Below the pieces are notes generated by a model. That model made no database searches. It was given only the letters and a program-made list of their open reading frames with translations, and was not told the origin of the DNA. The translations under genes and the position numbers were made by a program. A DNA stretch of 64,000 nucleotides, from positions 22,408 to 86,407 of the forward strand of contig JBDHUC010000006.1 in assembly GCA_039808985.1 (NCBI GenBank). The letters are read 5' to 3'. Below are positions 27,110 through 36,311 of this stretch, piece by piece (positions within the stretch are counted from its first letter, which is position 1; each line of letters begins with the position of its first letter). Origin of the DNA: SXRF01 sp039808985 (GTDB taxonomy: Bacteria; Pseudomonadota; Alphaproteobacteria; Rickettsiales; SXRF01).

Positions 27110-28567
27110 ATGGAAAAAATCACAAAATATTTGCCAACTCCTCTTATATTATTGGCATTCCTGATAAGCTTCATTGTTATTTATGCAGTTGGCTCGCCTA
27201 TATTGCAGGATAACGATATGGGCTGGCATATAGCTGCCGGTGATTTGATACGCTCCCTTGGTTATCTGCCCCATCACGATATATGGTCATTTTCTGGCAG
27301 CGAGCAGGAGTGGTATAATCATTCATGGTTATGGGATATAATATTAAGCTTCGTCCATGAGAAAATCGGATTGGAGGGGCTGTTTATTTTTACTGTGGCA
27401 TGTCCTTCATTGCTGGTAGCTTTCTTGTTGCAAAGCCTGTGCCTGCGTCGAGAAACAGGGGTTAACGCCCTTATTTTTATTGGCATGATAACCACATACT
27501 GCATGCTTGAATTTGCAACCGGAAGGCCGCAACTGGCAGGGCTTTTCTTTGCGCTTGCTTTCAACCATATACTAAGTGGAACGAGGAATGGCAATAATAG
27601 CCGGAGCCTTTATTCCCTTCCACTTATAATGTTATTATGGGTAAATATCCACGCCAGTTTTATAGCCGGATTTATTATAATCGGGGCTTATGGGCTGGAA
27701 GCGATTTATATTAAAAACAAATTATGGTTCTGGAGATTATTTGCAACAGGCCTGGTATGCCTGCTTACTGTTTTTGTAAACCCTTACGGTATAAACCTGA
27801 TAACTTTTATAATAAGCGTAAAAAACAGTGTTATTACGAAATATATCAATGAGTGGAGCCCGTTTGTATTTGGAAGTGTTATAGGGGCTTCATTATGGTT
27901 TGGGGTGTTTATAATATTCAGTAATCTGCGTGGTAAAAATTCTTTTATAGCGGATAAGATACTTGTGGTTTTCTGGCTATTTGCCATGATGTTTTCAGTG
28001 CGCAATATTGGCATTCTTTCTATACTGGGTGCGCCATACCTTGTTGCTAACCTGCCTCCTGATAACAAGGATAATGGAAATACACGCAAGCTTGCAATCT
28101 GGATTAACAACAAGCAGTTTTCACCTGAAATAATGGCTGCGATACCAGTAATTATGGCAATTTGCTATTTTATATTGCCAGTTCTAGGTTCAGGACATTA
28201 TGTGGAAAAGAATGAAAAAGCCGTCTTGCCTGCTATAAACTATGTTTTGAAAAATTATCCTACAAAGCGCATATTCAATGATTATGACGTTGGCGGAAGG
28301 ATGATTTATGAAAGCAAAGGCCAGCTTCCGGTTTTTATTGATGGGCGGGCGGGTAGCGTTTACACAGAGAAGATTCTCCATGATTTCATAACGGTTTATT
28401 CCCTTGAAGAAGGCTGGCAGAAAATACTGGATTCCTATAAAATTGATGTAATCCTGTTAAAGAATGATCGGCCATTTCCTGTGAACTATGCCAATGGATA
28501 CTACCATGATAAATGGGATGAGGTATTCCACGATGATGTAGCAAGTATATACGTCAGGAAAAATTGA
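27110..28567 (+). CDS. Polytopic membrane protein, possible GT-C-type (copy 2)
   Basis: A 485-residue tandem paralogue of the preceding gene, co-linear over its whole length: same N-terminus (KYLPTPLILLAFLISF), same QDNDMGWHIAAGDLIR loop, same C-terminal FNDYDVGGRMIYES and PVFIDGRAGSVYTE. Conservation of both the loop and the C-terminal domain suggests these are functional parts. A 21-base gap separates the copies. Its 3' end overlaps the convergent aspartoacylase-like gene by 14 bases. Confidence 0.6.
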   Translation: MEKITKYLPTPLILLAFLISFIVIYAVGSPILQDNDMGWHIAAGDLIRSLGYLPHHDIWSFSGSEQEWYNHSWLWDIILSFVHEKIGLEGLFIFTVACPSLLVAFLLQSLCLRRETGVNALIFIGMITTYCMLEFATGRPQLAGLFFALAFNHILSGTRNGNNSRSLYSLPLIMLLWVNIHASFIAGFIIIGAYGLEAIYIKNKLWFWRLFATGLVCLLTVFVNPYGINLITFIISVKNSVITKYINEWSPFVFGSVIGASLWFGVFIIFSNLRGKNSFIADKILVVFWLFAMMFSVRNIGILSILGAPYLVANLPPDNKDNGNTRKLAIWINNKQFSPEIMAAIPVIMAICYFILPVLGSGHYVEKNEKAVLPAINYVLKNYPTKRIFNDYDVGGRMIYESKGQLPVFIDGRAGSVYTEKILHDFITVYSLEEGWQKILDSYKIDVILLKNDRPFPVNYANGYYHDKWDEVFHDDVASIYVRKN

Positions 28568-29771
28568 TCTTCATATCCGAAACAATGCACGGATAGCAGA
28601 ACTTTACTTCATTTGATTTTTCTGCAGCCAAAGGCCATGGCCCTACAGCCGGATCTTTATCGTAAAGTATTCCTGATTTGCTGAAGAATATTCCAGAAAA
28701 ATCGAAAGCTGCGCGAAAAATCGCACCTGATGGCTTTGCAACTGCCACAATTTGCCCGGCTTTTATCGCTTCCATTTCGTCATATTGGTATTCTTCAATT
28801 ATTCCATCCTTTTCCCTGGCCATAAATATGTGGTCGCCAGCAAGCAATTCTCCTTCGTGCAGAAGATCGGCATAAGTTATACGAGGTTGCACACTGTAAC
28901 GCGTAAACATGCCATTGTCATTTTCATCAAAAGGATGAACGTCGGTAATACCCTGGTTAAATAAGGTCGCAAGCGCAAAAGCGGCGGCAACATAAGGGGA
29001 TTTCGGGTCTTCATGCCTTCCGGCTTCAATTCCTGTCTGGCAGGTTATATTAGCCAGAGGGTGCAGAATTGTTTTTAATGTCTGCACTGTCACGGTTTTA
29101 GAGGCATTAGCGGAAATGGCTTCAGCCAGTTCAGTAAGTATTGCCCTGATTGGGCTATGTTTCAGGTCATTGTCGTTTTTATGGTCGGTGATGCAGGTCA
29201 TATTGCCGCGTGCCGAGTGTATGTCCAGTATTCCAGAAATATTCTGGCCAACTATATATAACTCCCGCGACCTTTTTATATGTTCTGAATTATCATTGCG
29301 CGTCATAAAATCCACAGCTATGCGGTTTCCATCTGGAAGCAGCTCCCCGTTTTCTGCAAGACCGCAGCGGAAGGCATCGCGGGTTTCCTGTCGCGCCTGC
29401 GGGTTTTTTTCAAGTTCTTCAAAATATTGCCTTGCTGCCAGAGGGTTTCCTATAATGGCTATAACGTCTTTCTTAAGCATGCCGGCCTGTGAAAGAGCTA
29501 TAGCCATGGCTATTCCGGCAAGCCCGGCCGGTTCATTGCCATGTAGCTGGGCAAGAATTGCAAATGGCTTGTCATTGTCGTTTCGGCTGCCTTTTAAGAA
29601 TATAGCTGCTGGAATGTTTTTTCCGGCAATTGTAATATTGCTTTTTTGTACGTAGTCATGAATAATTTTAAGGTCGGCCAGGGCCAGCGTTTTGGAAAAA
29701 AACTTATCGCGAAAAATATCTGTGTTCGACATTTGCGCAAAATCATAGTTATATACAGCTTTTAGAGGCAT
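28554..29771 (-). CDS. Succinylglutamate desuccinylase/aspartoacylase family protein
   Basis: A 405-residue zinc hydrolase of the AstE/aspartoacylase group. The zinc motif HGNEPAG and the following NPLAARQYFEE, the DGNRIAVDF segment and LDIHSARGNM are visible. The start is ATG 29771 (MPLKAVYNYDF); the longer frame would run into astB. It faces astB head to head, six bases apart. Pairing with astB suggests the final hydrolysis in arginine succinyltransferase catabolism. The protein is longer than typical AstE (about 320), with a C-terminal domain carrying YSVQPRITYADLLHEGE. Confidence 0.75.
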   Translation of the reverse strand: MPLKAVYNYDFAQMSNTDIFRDKFFSKTLALADLKIIHDYVQKSNITIAGKNIPAAIFLKGSRNDNDKPFAILAQLHGNEPAGLAGIAMAIALSQAGMLKKDVIAIIGNPLAARQYFEELEKNPQARQETRDAFRCGLAENGELLPDGNRIAVDFMTRNDNSEHIKRSRELYIVGQNISGILDIHSARGNMTCITDHKNDNDLKHSPIRAILTELAEAISANASKTVTVQTLKTILHPLANITCQTGIEAGRHEDPKSPYVAAAFALATLFNQGITDVHPFDENDNGMFTRYSVQPRITYADLLHEGELLAGDHIFMAREKDGIIEEYQYDEMEAIKAGQIVAVAKPSGAIFRAAFDFSGIFFSKSGILYDKDPAVGPWPLAAEKSNEVKFCYPCIVSDMKINFS

Positions 29772-29777
29772 TTTATA

Positions 29778-31070
29778 GTGAACCTTGCAAAAAATATTGG
29801 CGCCCAGGAAGTTATCTTTATCGGCTTGCCGGGAAATACCCATCATTATGGCGGCCTTTCAGGCGATAATGTTGCTTCCAGCTTAAATCGCGGCAGCGAG
29901 TCTAGCCCAAGGCAGGCGGCTTTGCAAGCTATTGCGCTTGCGCGTTATTTAATCTCTCTGGGTATTGCCACTGCTATTTTGCCGCCGCAACTTCGTCCTG
30001 ATCTGGATGCCTTACATAAAGCTGGTTATGATATTGAAAATGCGCCGCTTAATATATTGGAACAGGTTTCCTCATCCTCATTCATGTGGGCCGCCAACGC
30101 CGCAACCGTTACGCCTGGTTGGGACAGCAGCGATAACAAACTGCATTTGACTATTGCCAACCTGCATACCAATCCGCATAGGCGGATAGAAGCGCACAAT
30201 ACCTATAACATAATGAGGCAGATATTTGCCCATGTGCCGAATGCGGAGGTTCATGAGCCATTAGATGCGGATAAAGGCTTCCTGGATGAGGGTGCTGCCA
30301 ACCATATGTTGCTTGCGCCAGGCCATATGGAAAAAGGCCTGCATGTGTTTGTTTACGGCAAAAGGCAGAATCTTGAAGCTTCGCAGGCAATTGCAGCTAA
30401 CCATAAAATTCCCAATGGGCAGGTTTTATTTTTAGAGCAGGATCCGGAAGTTATAAAAAAAGGCGTATTCCATAATGACGTAATAGCAGTAAGCAATGAA
30501 AACCTGCTGCTTGTACATGAGCGTGCGTATATAAATGGGAGAGATGACATTGCCAGGATAGAAGCTGCTTATCACGCACTCCATCCAGGCGATAAGCTAC
30601 AGGTAATTATTATAAGTGATGATGATTTAAGCGTGGAAGAAGCGGTTTATAGCTATTTTTTCAATAGCCAGATATTGACCAAACCTGGTGGGAAAATGGC
30701 GGTAATAGCTCCGGTGGAACTTAAAAATCTGTTTGGCGGCAAAGCGGCGGCTCTTATGGAGAAAGTCGGAGCGCATTATAATAATAAAATTGATGAAATA
30801 ACTTATCTTGATTTAAAGCAGAGTATGCGTAATGGCGGTGGCCCTGCCTGCCTCCGTCTGCGAATCCCGCTTGCGCAGGATTCAATATCTGAACTTAAAG
30901 CAAGCGTCAGGGTGATTGCTGATGAAGAAATGCTCCGGGAATTGGAGAAAATGGTTGAAAAATACTACCCGGATAAATTAATTCCTCAAGGCTTGCGAAG
31001 CGCCGAAATTTATAATAACTGCAGGGAGTTTTTAGAAGGTCTTTCCGGGCTTGTGCGTATAAAAATATAA
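29778..31070 (+). CDS. astB: N-succinylarginine dihydrolase
   Basis: A 430-residue AstB, which hydrolyses N2-succinylarginine to succinylornithine, ammonia and CO2. The GLPGNTHHYGGLSGDN opening, FMWAANAATVTPG, DEGAANHM (catalytic Glu), and NGGGPACLRLR (catalytic Cys) match the family. The only usable start is GTG 29778, since a TAG lies in frame at 29763. The start lies six bases from that of the aspartoacylase-like gene. astA, astC and astD are not in the window. Confidence 0.9.
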   Translation: MNLAKNIGAQEVIFIGLPGNTHHYGGLSGDNVASSLNRGSESSPRQAALQAIALARYLISLGIATAILPPQLRPDLDALHKAGYDIENAPLNILEQVSSSSFMWAANAATVTPGWDSSDNKLHLTIANLHTNPHRRIEAHNTYNIMRQIFAHVPNAEVHEPLDADKGFLDEGAANHMLLAPGHMEKGLHVFVYGKRQNLEASQAIAANHKIPNGQVLFLEQDPEVIKKGVFHNDVIAVSNENLLLVHERAYINGRDDIARIEAAYHALHPGDKLQVIIISDDDLSVEEAVYSYFFNSQILTKPGGKMAVIAPVELKNLFGGKAAALMEKVGAHYNNKIDEITYLDLKQSMRNGGGPACLRLRIPLAQDSISELKASVRVIADEEMLRELEKMVEKYYPDKLIPQGLRSAEIYNNCREFLEGLSGLVRIKI

Positions 31071-31202
31071 TTATTATTTAAAATCAAAGCGTTGGGTTGG
31101 GGGGTAAAATTTCCTTGTCATAAAACTTTAACTTTATTCTAAAATTTAAAATTATATATAGTTAGTGTACTATTTTAATAGGTTATTCGAAAGTTTATAA
31201 TA

Positions 31203-31496
31203 ATGCATCTTCCATCAGTTTTGTTTATTACAGTTATCCTGACTTTGATTTTCCCGGAATTAAGCTTTGCCCAGCAGGATACCAGGATTGGTAATATGCT
31301 TTGTACGGCAACAGGGTGGGTTGACGGAAATGCAGGCCACGGGATAATAACTTTATCGGTAATTATAATGGGTATCCTTGCCCTTTTAAATAAAATATCC
31401 TGGAATATTGCCCTTCTCCATATTGTAGGCACGGCTCTCATAGTAGGAGCCAGCGCTATGGTAACAGCGCTTAATGCTGGCGGAACCGGCTGTTAA
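31203..31496 (+). CDS. VirB2/TrbC-like pilin
   Basis: A 97-residue protein with a signal peptide (about residues 1-23, cut after SFA) and two hydrophobic helices (about 45-65 and 68-90), the layout of VirB2 pilins of type IV secretion systems. TATGWVDGNAGHGIITLSV resembles the family's short loop before helix one. No other T4SS gene is in the window, so this is an orphan or a scattered copy. The AT-rich 130 bases upstream likely hold its promoter. Confidence 0.65.
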   Translation: MHLPSVLFITVILTLIFPELSFAQQDTRIGNMLCTATGWVDGNAGHGIITLSVIIMGILALLNKISWNIALLHIVGTALIVGASAMVTALNAGGTGC

Positions 31497-31620
31497 GGAA
31501 ATATAACTATCAATAATTAAATTGATTATAATGCCGATTTGGCTATACTGCTAATTAAACCATTGAAATACTTGGTATTGTTTGCCTGGTATTTTGGTTT
31601 CTGCATGAAAGAATTTTAAT

Positions 31621-32364
31621 ATGGCTAAAGTTTGCAGTGCTGATGTCATAAATAATATATCCCTGTTTTCGGAAATGTCTGAGCAGGAAAAAAAATCATT
31701 GCTGCAAATATCCAGGATAAATTATCTGTCGCGGGGAAATATATTATTTCTGCAAGGCGATAAAATGAAAATTTTTCATGTCGTATATAGCGGGTCTGTG
31801 CAGATATTCCGCGAAACTATGGATGGGCATGAAATAACATCTGATATAATGGTTTCAGGGGATCCGTTATCGCTTGCTGAAATCACCGATGCTAATCCGG
31901 TTTATAAAGTCAGCGCCCGTACTGTTGAAGATACAATCCTGCTAGAAATACCGATGGATTGGTTGCAGAATAATCTTAAAAATTTTAATGGCCTTATCTT
32001 TAAATTATTTGCCAGGATTTCCCACCGGCTGCAAAAAACCTCGTTGGAAATTGAGCGTAATTCTACCATGTCGGCCTCAGAGCTTATAGCATGCTTCTTG
32101 CATGAGTTATGCATAATTCATGATTTTGACCCAAGGGGATTCGAACTCCCGTACAGCAAAACTCTAATAGCCTCCCGTTTGGGAATGGAGCTGGAAACTT
32201 TCTCCCGTTGCCTGCATAAGCTCAGGAATTTTGGCATTACAGTGCGCGGATCCCATGTTTCGTTATTTCCTAATTATCTTAACAATTCCAATAAAATCCA
32301 CAGCGACAATGACAATATTAAATTGTCGCAAAAAAAGCTGGATATGGACAGAATTGCGGATTAA
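31621..32364 (+). CDS. Crp/Fnr-family transcriptional regulator
   Basis: A 247-residue regulator: cyclic-nucleotide-binding fold (about residues 12-125, NILFLQGDKMKIFHVVYSGSV, split by the usual turns), dimer helix, and a winged HTH (about 150-220). The recognition helix reads METLETFSR-like GMELETFSRCLHKL, with the E-x2-S-R residues by which FNR reads TTGAT. The FNR iron-sulfur cysteines are absent from the N-terminus, so it is nearer the DNR/Crp branch. It could read the FNR-type sites of the nitrate island about 20 kb away, but this is inference. Confidence 0.85.
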   Translation: MAKVCSADVINNISLFSEMSEQEKKSLLQISRINYLSRGNILFLQGDKMKIFHVVYSGSVQIFRETMDGHEITSDIMVSGDPLSLAEITDANPVYKVSARTVEDTILLEIPMDWLQNNLKNFNGLIFKLFARISHRLQKTSLEIERNSTMSASELIACFLHELCIIHDFDPRGFELPYSKTLIASRLGMELETFSRCLHKLRNFGITVRGSHVSLFPNYLNNSNKIHSDNDNIKLSQKKLDMDRIAD

Positions 32365-32400
32365 TAATTTTACATTTAATATTTGAATAATGGAGAAATT

Positions 32401-32982
32401 ATGAATAACCGCATCTGGATATGGGTTGGAATAGGGCTTATTGCTTTATTTATCGTAAGTGGAATAAATACCATTCCTTCCTTAGACGAAAAAGTGAATG
32501 CCTCATGGGCTCAGGTTCAGAATAATTACCAGCGGCGCATGGATCTTATACCAAATCTTGTAGAAACCGTAAAAGGCTCTGCAAGCTTTGAGCAAAAAAC
32601 CCTGACCGATGTTATTAATGCGCGCTCTAATGCTACAAAAGTAACGTTGAACGCTGAGAATTTAAGCGACCCTGAGGCAGTGAAAAATTTTGAACTGGCG
32701 CAGGGAAAATTAAGCTATGCCCTGTCACGCCTGCTGGTTTCAGTGGAAAAATACCCTGACCTTAAGGCAAATAATAATTTCATCGCCCTGCAATCACAGC
32801 TTGAAGGCACTGAAAACCGCATAGCGGTTTCACGCAAGGATTATATAGAAACCATACAGGAATATAACACAAAGGTGCGTACATTTCCCGGCGCTATCTG
32901 GGCGTTGATTTACGGGGCGAAACCCAAGCAATCATTTGTAGCGACTGAAGGAGCTTCCAGCCCACCCGCTGTTAAATTCTAA
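32401..32982 (+). CDS. lemA: LemA family protein
   Basis: A 193-residue protein with one N-terminal transmembrane helix (residues 5-22) followed by an extended helical domain. The signature NASWAQVQNNYQRRMDLIPN, then LVETVKG and RSNATKV, is typical of LemA. ATG 32401 follows the RBS TGGAGAA. LemA proteins are usually encoded next to TPM-domain proteins, as here, and their exact role is not settled. Three genes run together with 2-base or overlapping junctions. Confidence 0.9.
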   Translation: MNNRIWIWVGIGLIALFIVSGINTIPSLDEKVNASWAQVQNNYQRRMDLIPNLVETVKGSASFEQKTLTDVINARSNATKVTLNAENLSDPEAVKNFELAQGKLSYALSRLLVSVEKYPDLKANNNFIALQSQLEGTENRIAVSRKDYIETIQEYNTKVRTFPGAIWALIYGAKPKQSFVATEGASSPPAVKF

Positions 32983-32984
32983 AA

Positions 32985-33710
32985 ATGCTTAAATTGTTCA
33001 GGCACGGTTTTTTGCCACTGCTTATATGGATGGTGATTGCTGCGCCAGTATTTTCGGCTATTAATTTTCCTGAACTTAGCGGAAGGGTTGTTGATGCTGC
33101 GCATATCTTATCGCCTGCAACTATTGCCGGATTGAGCCAGAAACTAGAGGATTATGAGCGTGGAACCAGCAACCAGCTTGTTGTTGTAACCATATCGTCT
33201 TTGGGCGGATATGACATAAGTGATTATGGCTACCAGTTGGGGCGCAAATGGCAGATAGGCCAGAAATCTAAAAATAACGGGGTGTTGTTTATAATAGCCC
33301 CCGCCGAACATAAGGTACGGATAGAAGTAGGCTATGGGTTGGAGGAGCTTCTTACCGATGCGGCTGCCAGCGCGATAATTCATAATATAATAATTCCTGA
33401 TTTCCGGGCTGGTAAAATGGAGCAGGGCGTAATTGATGGTACGCAGGCAATACTAGATGTGCTTGGGGGCAAGCCGGTCGCAACGCAGGGTGGGAATTCA
33501 GGGCAGTCAGCCCCGCAGCTTATATTAACGCTGTTCTTCCTGTTCATATTTTTCCGCTTCGCCATGCGTTATTCATTTCTTGAAGCGATGATTTTAGCTG
33601 GCAATTCTTCACGTTTTGGTGGGCAGCGTTCAGGAGGATGGTCTGGCGGTGGCGGATTTAGCGGCGGTGGCGGCAGTTTTGGTGGCGGAGGTTCATCCGG
33701 ATCATGGTAG
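32985..33710 (+). CDS. TPM-domain protein (YgcG type) with Gly-rich tail
   Basis: A 241-residue protein with a signal peptide (about residues 1-23), a TPM domain (ELSGRVVDAAHILSPATIAGL; VRIEVGYGLEELLTDAAAS), a transmembrane helix (about 180-205) and a glycine/serine-rich C-terminal tail. The domain faces the periplasm and the tail the cytoplasm, or the reverse. It overlaps the next gene and forms the conserved LemA-TPM-TPM set, thought to act in envelope protein homeostasis. Confidence 0.85.
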   Translation: MLKLFRHGFLPLLIWMVIAAPVFSAINFPELSGRVVDAAHILSPATIAGLSQKLEDYERGTSNQLVVVTISSLGGYDISDYGYQLGRKWQIGQKSKNNGVLFIIAPAEHKVRIEVGYGLEELLTDAAASAIIHNIIIPDFRAGKMEQGVIDGTQAILDVLGGKPVATQGGNSGQSAPQLILTLFFLFIFFRFAMRYSFLEAMILAGNSSRFGGQRSGGWSGGGGFSGGGGSFGGGGSSGSW

Positions 33711-34324
33711 TAAAACTGACAGATGCTGATAAGCAGTTAATTTCTTCTGCAATAGCTAAAGCCGAGCGTATAACCTCGGCAGAGATAGCAGTTGTCATAG
33801 CTCCCGCCAGCGATGCTTATACGAGCCATATTTTTTCAATTGGGCTTTTAGCTGGCAGCCTTATAGCAACTGGCTATTGGTTTGCAGGGATGGCAACATA
33901 TTTCCCATTTTTACTTTTTATACAATTGTCAGTCATCTGTGCTATTTCTTGTTCACCCATCCTGCGCAATTTCTGCTTGCGCTTAATTCCAAAAAACATC
34001 CAGATTCACCGCGCATCGCATCGGGCCTATGCTGAATATATGGCAGTTTCGCGTAATGTCCCGGCGTCTGTTCCGGTTGTGTTATTATATATTTCTCTGG
34101 CTGAGCATTATTCACATATAATAACGGGAAGCCTGGTTAACGAAAAAATACTGGGCAGCATATGGGAAAATGTGATAAAAGAATTTACGGTGGAAATGCA
34201 AAAATCCCCAGTTTGCGATTCCTGCGTTAATGCAATAGCAAAAATTTCAGAGCTGCTGGTGCCATATTTTCCTGCGGGTAAAAATCAGAATTATATAAGC
34301 GACCATATTATTGAAACAAAATAA
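33704..34324 (+). CDS. TPM-domain protein (second)
   Basis: A 206-residue protein with an N-terminal TPM-type segment (ISSAIAKAERITSAEIAVVIAP), two transmembrane helices (about residues 45-95) and a region CLRLIPKNIQIHRASHRAYAEY, typical of the second TPM protein of the LemA cluster. It overlaps the Gly-rich TPM gene by seven bases. It lies 13 bases before acs, so the cluster may read through. Confidence 0.75.
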   Translation: MVVKLTDADKQLISSAIAKAERITSAEIAVVIAPASDAYTSHIFSIGLLAGSLIATGYWFAGMATYFPFLLFIQLSVICAISCSPILRNFCLRLIPKNIQIHRASHRAYAEYMAVSRNVPASVPVVLLYISLAEHYSHIITGSLVNEKILGSIWENVIKEFTVEMQKSPVCDSCVNAIAKISELLVPYFPAGKNQNYISDHIIETK

Positions 34325-34337
34325 GTAGGAGCTGGTT

Positions 34338-36185
34338 ATGAACGAAAAAAACAGCTTTTGGGAATCGGTGGCTGAAAGGCTTGAATGGAAAACGCGCTGG
34401 AAAAGTGTGGATAATTCAGATTTTAAAACCGGGGTCATAAAATGGTTCGAAGGTGGAAAATTAAGCGTTTCTGCAAATTGTATAGATAGGCATTTGCATG
34501 CCCATCCTGATAAGATAGCTATAATCTGGGAAAGTGATGATGGCCGCGAGAGCCGCGAGATAACCTACCGGGAATTGCACCGCGAAGTATGCAAGGCGGC
34601 AAATGCTTTGGTTGCGCTGGGGGTGGAGGCTGGTGAGTGCGTAACTATATATTTGCCGATGATACCGGAAGCTGCAATTGCAATGCTTGCCTGCTGCCGT
34701 ATAGGTGCGGTGCATTCGGTGGTATTTGGCGGGTTTTCAGCGCAGGCGCTGAATAGCCGGATAATGGATGCGAAAAGCCGTATTGTAATCACTGCCGATG
34801 AAGGGCTGCGCGGCGGCAGGCATATACCGCTGAAAGATACAGTGGACGAGGCTATAGAAGGTACTGGCGTAGAAAAAATATTAGTGGTGCAGCGTACCGG
34901 CGCTGATATAAAATTTAACCGTGGGCGCGATGCATGGTGGCATGAGGTGGTTGCAGCCGCAAGCCCGGAATTCCCTGTGCGCCATTTTGATTCCGAACAT
35001 CCTTTATTCATACTCTATACTTCCGGTTCAACTGGCAAACCAAAAGGCTTGCTGCATAGCTGCGCTGGCTATCTTGCATGGGCTTCCTATACCCATGAGA
35101 TTATATTTGATTTAAAACCATCCGATATTTTCTGGTGTACGGCTGATATAGGCTGGGTGACAGGGCATAGCTATACTCTATATGGGCCGCTTGCCAATGG
35201 CGCAACTACAGTAATGTTCGAGGGCATCCCGAATTATCCGAACCCTTCGCGCTTCTGGCAGGTAGTTGATAAATACAAGGTCACTATTTTTTACACTGCG
35301 CCTACTGCGATACGCGCGTTGATGCGCGAAGGCGAGGAATGGGTAAAAAAATCCAGCCGGGAATCGCTGCGTATCCTTGGCTCGGTCGGGGAACCGATAA
35401 ACCCTGAGGCATGGCGCTGGTATAGTGAAGTTGTCGGGGGTGGCCGCCTGCCGATAGTTGATACCTGGTGGCAGACTGAAACCGGCGCAACCCTTATCAG
35501 CCCGCTTGCAGGGAAAACTAAAACCAAACCTGGGTCGGCAACCTTGCCGCTTCCTGGAATCGAGCCGGTTCTTTTTGATGATAAGGGTAGGGTGGTTACG
35601 GGCGAAGGCGAGGGGGCTTTGTGCATTGCTGCCCCATGGCCCGGCCTTGCGCGCACAATTTACGGCGATCATGAACGTTACCGCCAGACTTACTTCAGTT
35701 CTTATCCTGGCTATTATTCCAGCGGCGATGGTGCCAGGCGGGATGCTGATGGCTATTACTGGATAACCGGCAGGATGGATGATGTATTGAATGTTTCCGG
35801 CCACAGGTTGGGAACGGCGGAAATAGAATCGGCACTGGTTGCACATCCCAAGGTCGCTGAGGCTGCTGTGGTTGGTGTTCCTCATGATATTAAGGGCGAG
35901 GGTATTTATGCTTATGTAACCCTAAATGGTGATATAGATATTTCAGGTGAAAAATCTGCGCATATAAAAACAGAGCTGAAAGTCTGGGTAAGGGGGCAAA
36001 TAGGAGCCATAGCCATTCCTGATTTTATACAGTTTGCGCCACAACTGCCGAAAACCCGGTCTGGCAAGATAATGCGACGTATCCTGCGCAAGATAGCGGC
36101 AGGAGAAAGCAGTCAGATAGGTGATACAACCACGCTTCTCAACCCGGAAGCCATAGAAAGTCTTGTGGCAGGAAGGTTATCATAA
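34338..36185 (+). CDS. acs: Acetyl-coenzyme A synthetase
   Basis: A 615-residue ANL-family enzyme making acetyl-CoA from acetate, ATP and CoA. ITYRELHREVCKAANAL, RIGAVHSVVFGGFS, the AMP loop YTSGSTGKPKG, WWQTETG and the C-terminal KTRSGKIMRR (acetylated lysine) are all present. It is slightly shorter than the usual 640-650. RBS TAGGAG precedes the ATG. Its neighbour 3-hydroxybutyrate dehydrogenase points to acetate and polyhydroxybutyrate metabolism. The substrate could also be propionate, but the sequence fits Acs best. Confidence 0.9.
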   Translation: MNEKNSFWESVAERLEWKTRWKSVDNSDFKTGVIKWFEGGKLSVSANCIDRHLHAHPDKIAIIWESDDGRESREITYRELHREVCKAANALVALGVEAGECVTIYLPMIPEAAIAMLACCRIGAVHSVVFGGFSAQALNSRIMDAKSRIVITADEGLRGGRHIPLKDTVDEAIEGTGVEKILVVQRTGADIKFNRGRDAWWHEVVAAASPEFPVRHFDSEHPLFILYTSGSTGKPKGLLHSCAGYLAWASYTHEIIFDLKPSDIFWCTADIGWVTGHSYTLYGPLANGATTVMFEGIPNYPNPSRFWQVVDKYKVTIFYTAPTAIRALMREGEEWVKKSSRESLRILGSVGEPINPEAWRWYSEVVGGGRLPIVDTWWQTETGATLISPLAGKTKTKPGSATLPLPGIEPVLFDDKGRVVTGEGEGALCIAAPWPGLARTIYGDHERYRQTYFSSYPGYYSSGDGARRDADGYYWITGRMDDVLNVSGHRLGTAEIESALVAHPKVAEAAVVGVPHDIKGEGIYAYVTLNGDIDISGEKSAHIKTELKVWVRGQIGAIAIPDFIQFAPQLPKTRSGKIMRRILRKIAAGESSQIGDTTTLLNPEAIESLVAGRLS

Positions 36186-36311
36186 AAAAACATTATAGAT
36201 ATAAATATATATATGAATTTTATATATTCAGCATTAAACACTATATCTAGTATTAAGTTTAAAATAAGTTCTTAAATTATATCAAAATAAAAAATAACAG
36301 GAGAATGTCAT

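Noticed and set aside
29116..29655. Plus-strand ORF opposite the aspartoacylase-like gene
   Set aside because: Low-complexity Ser-rich translation typical of an antisense frame; the minus-strand gene has zinc motifs.
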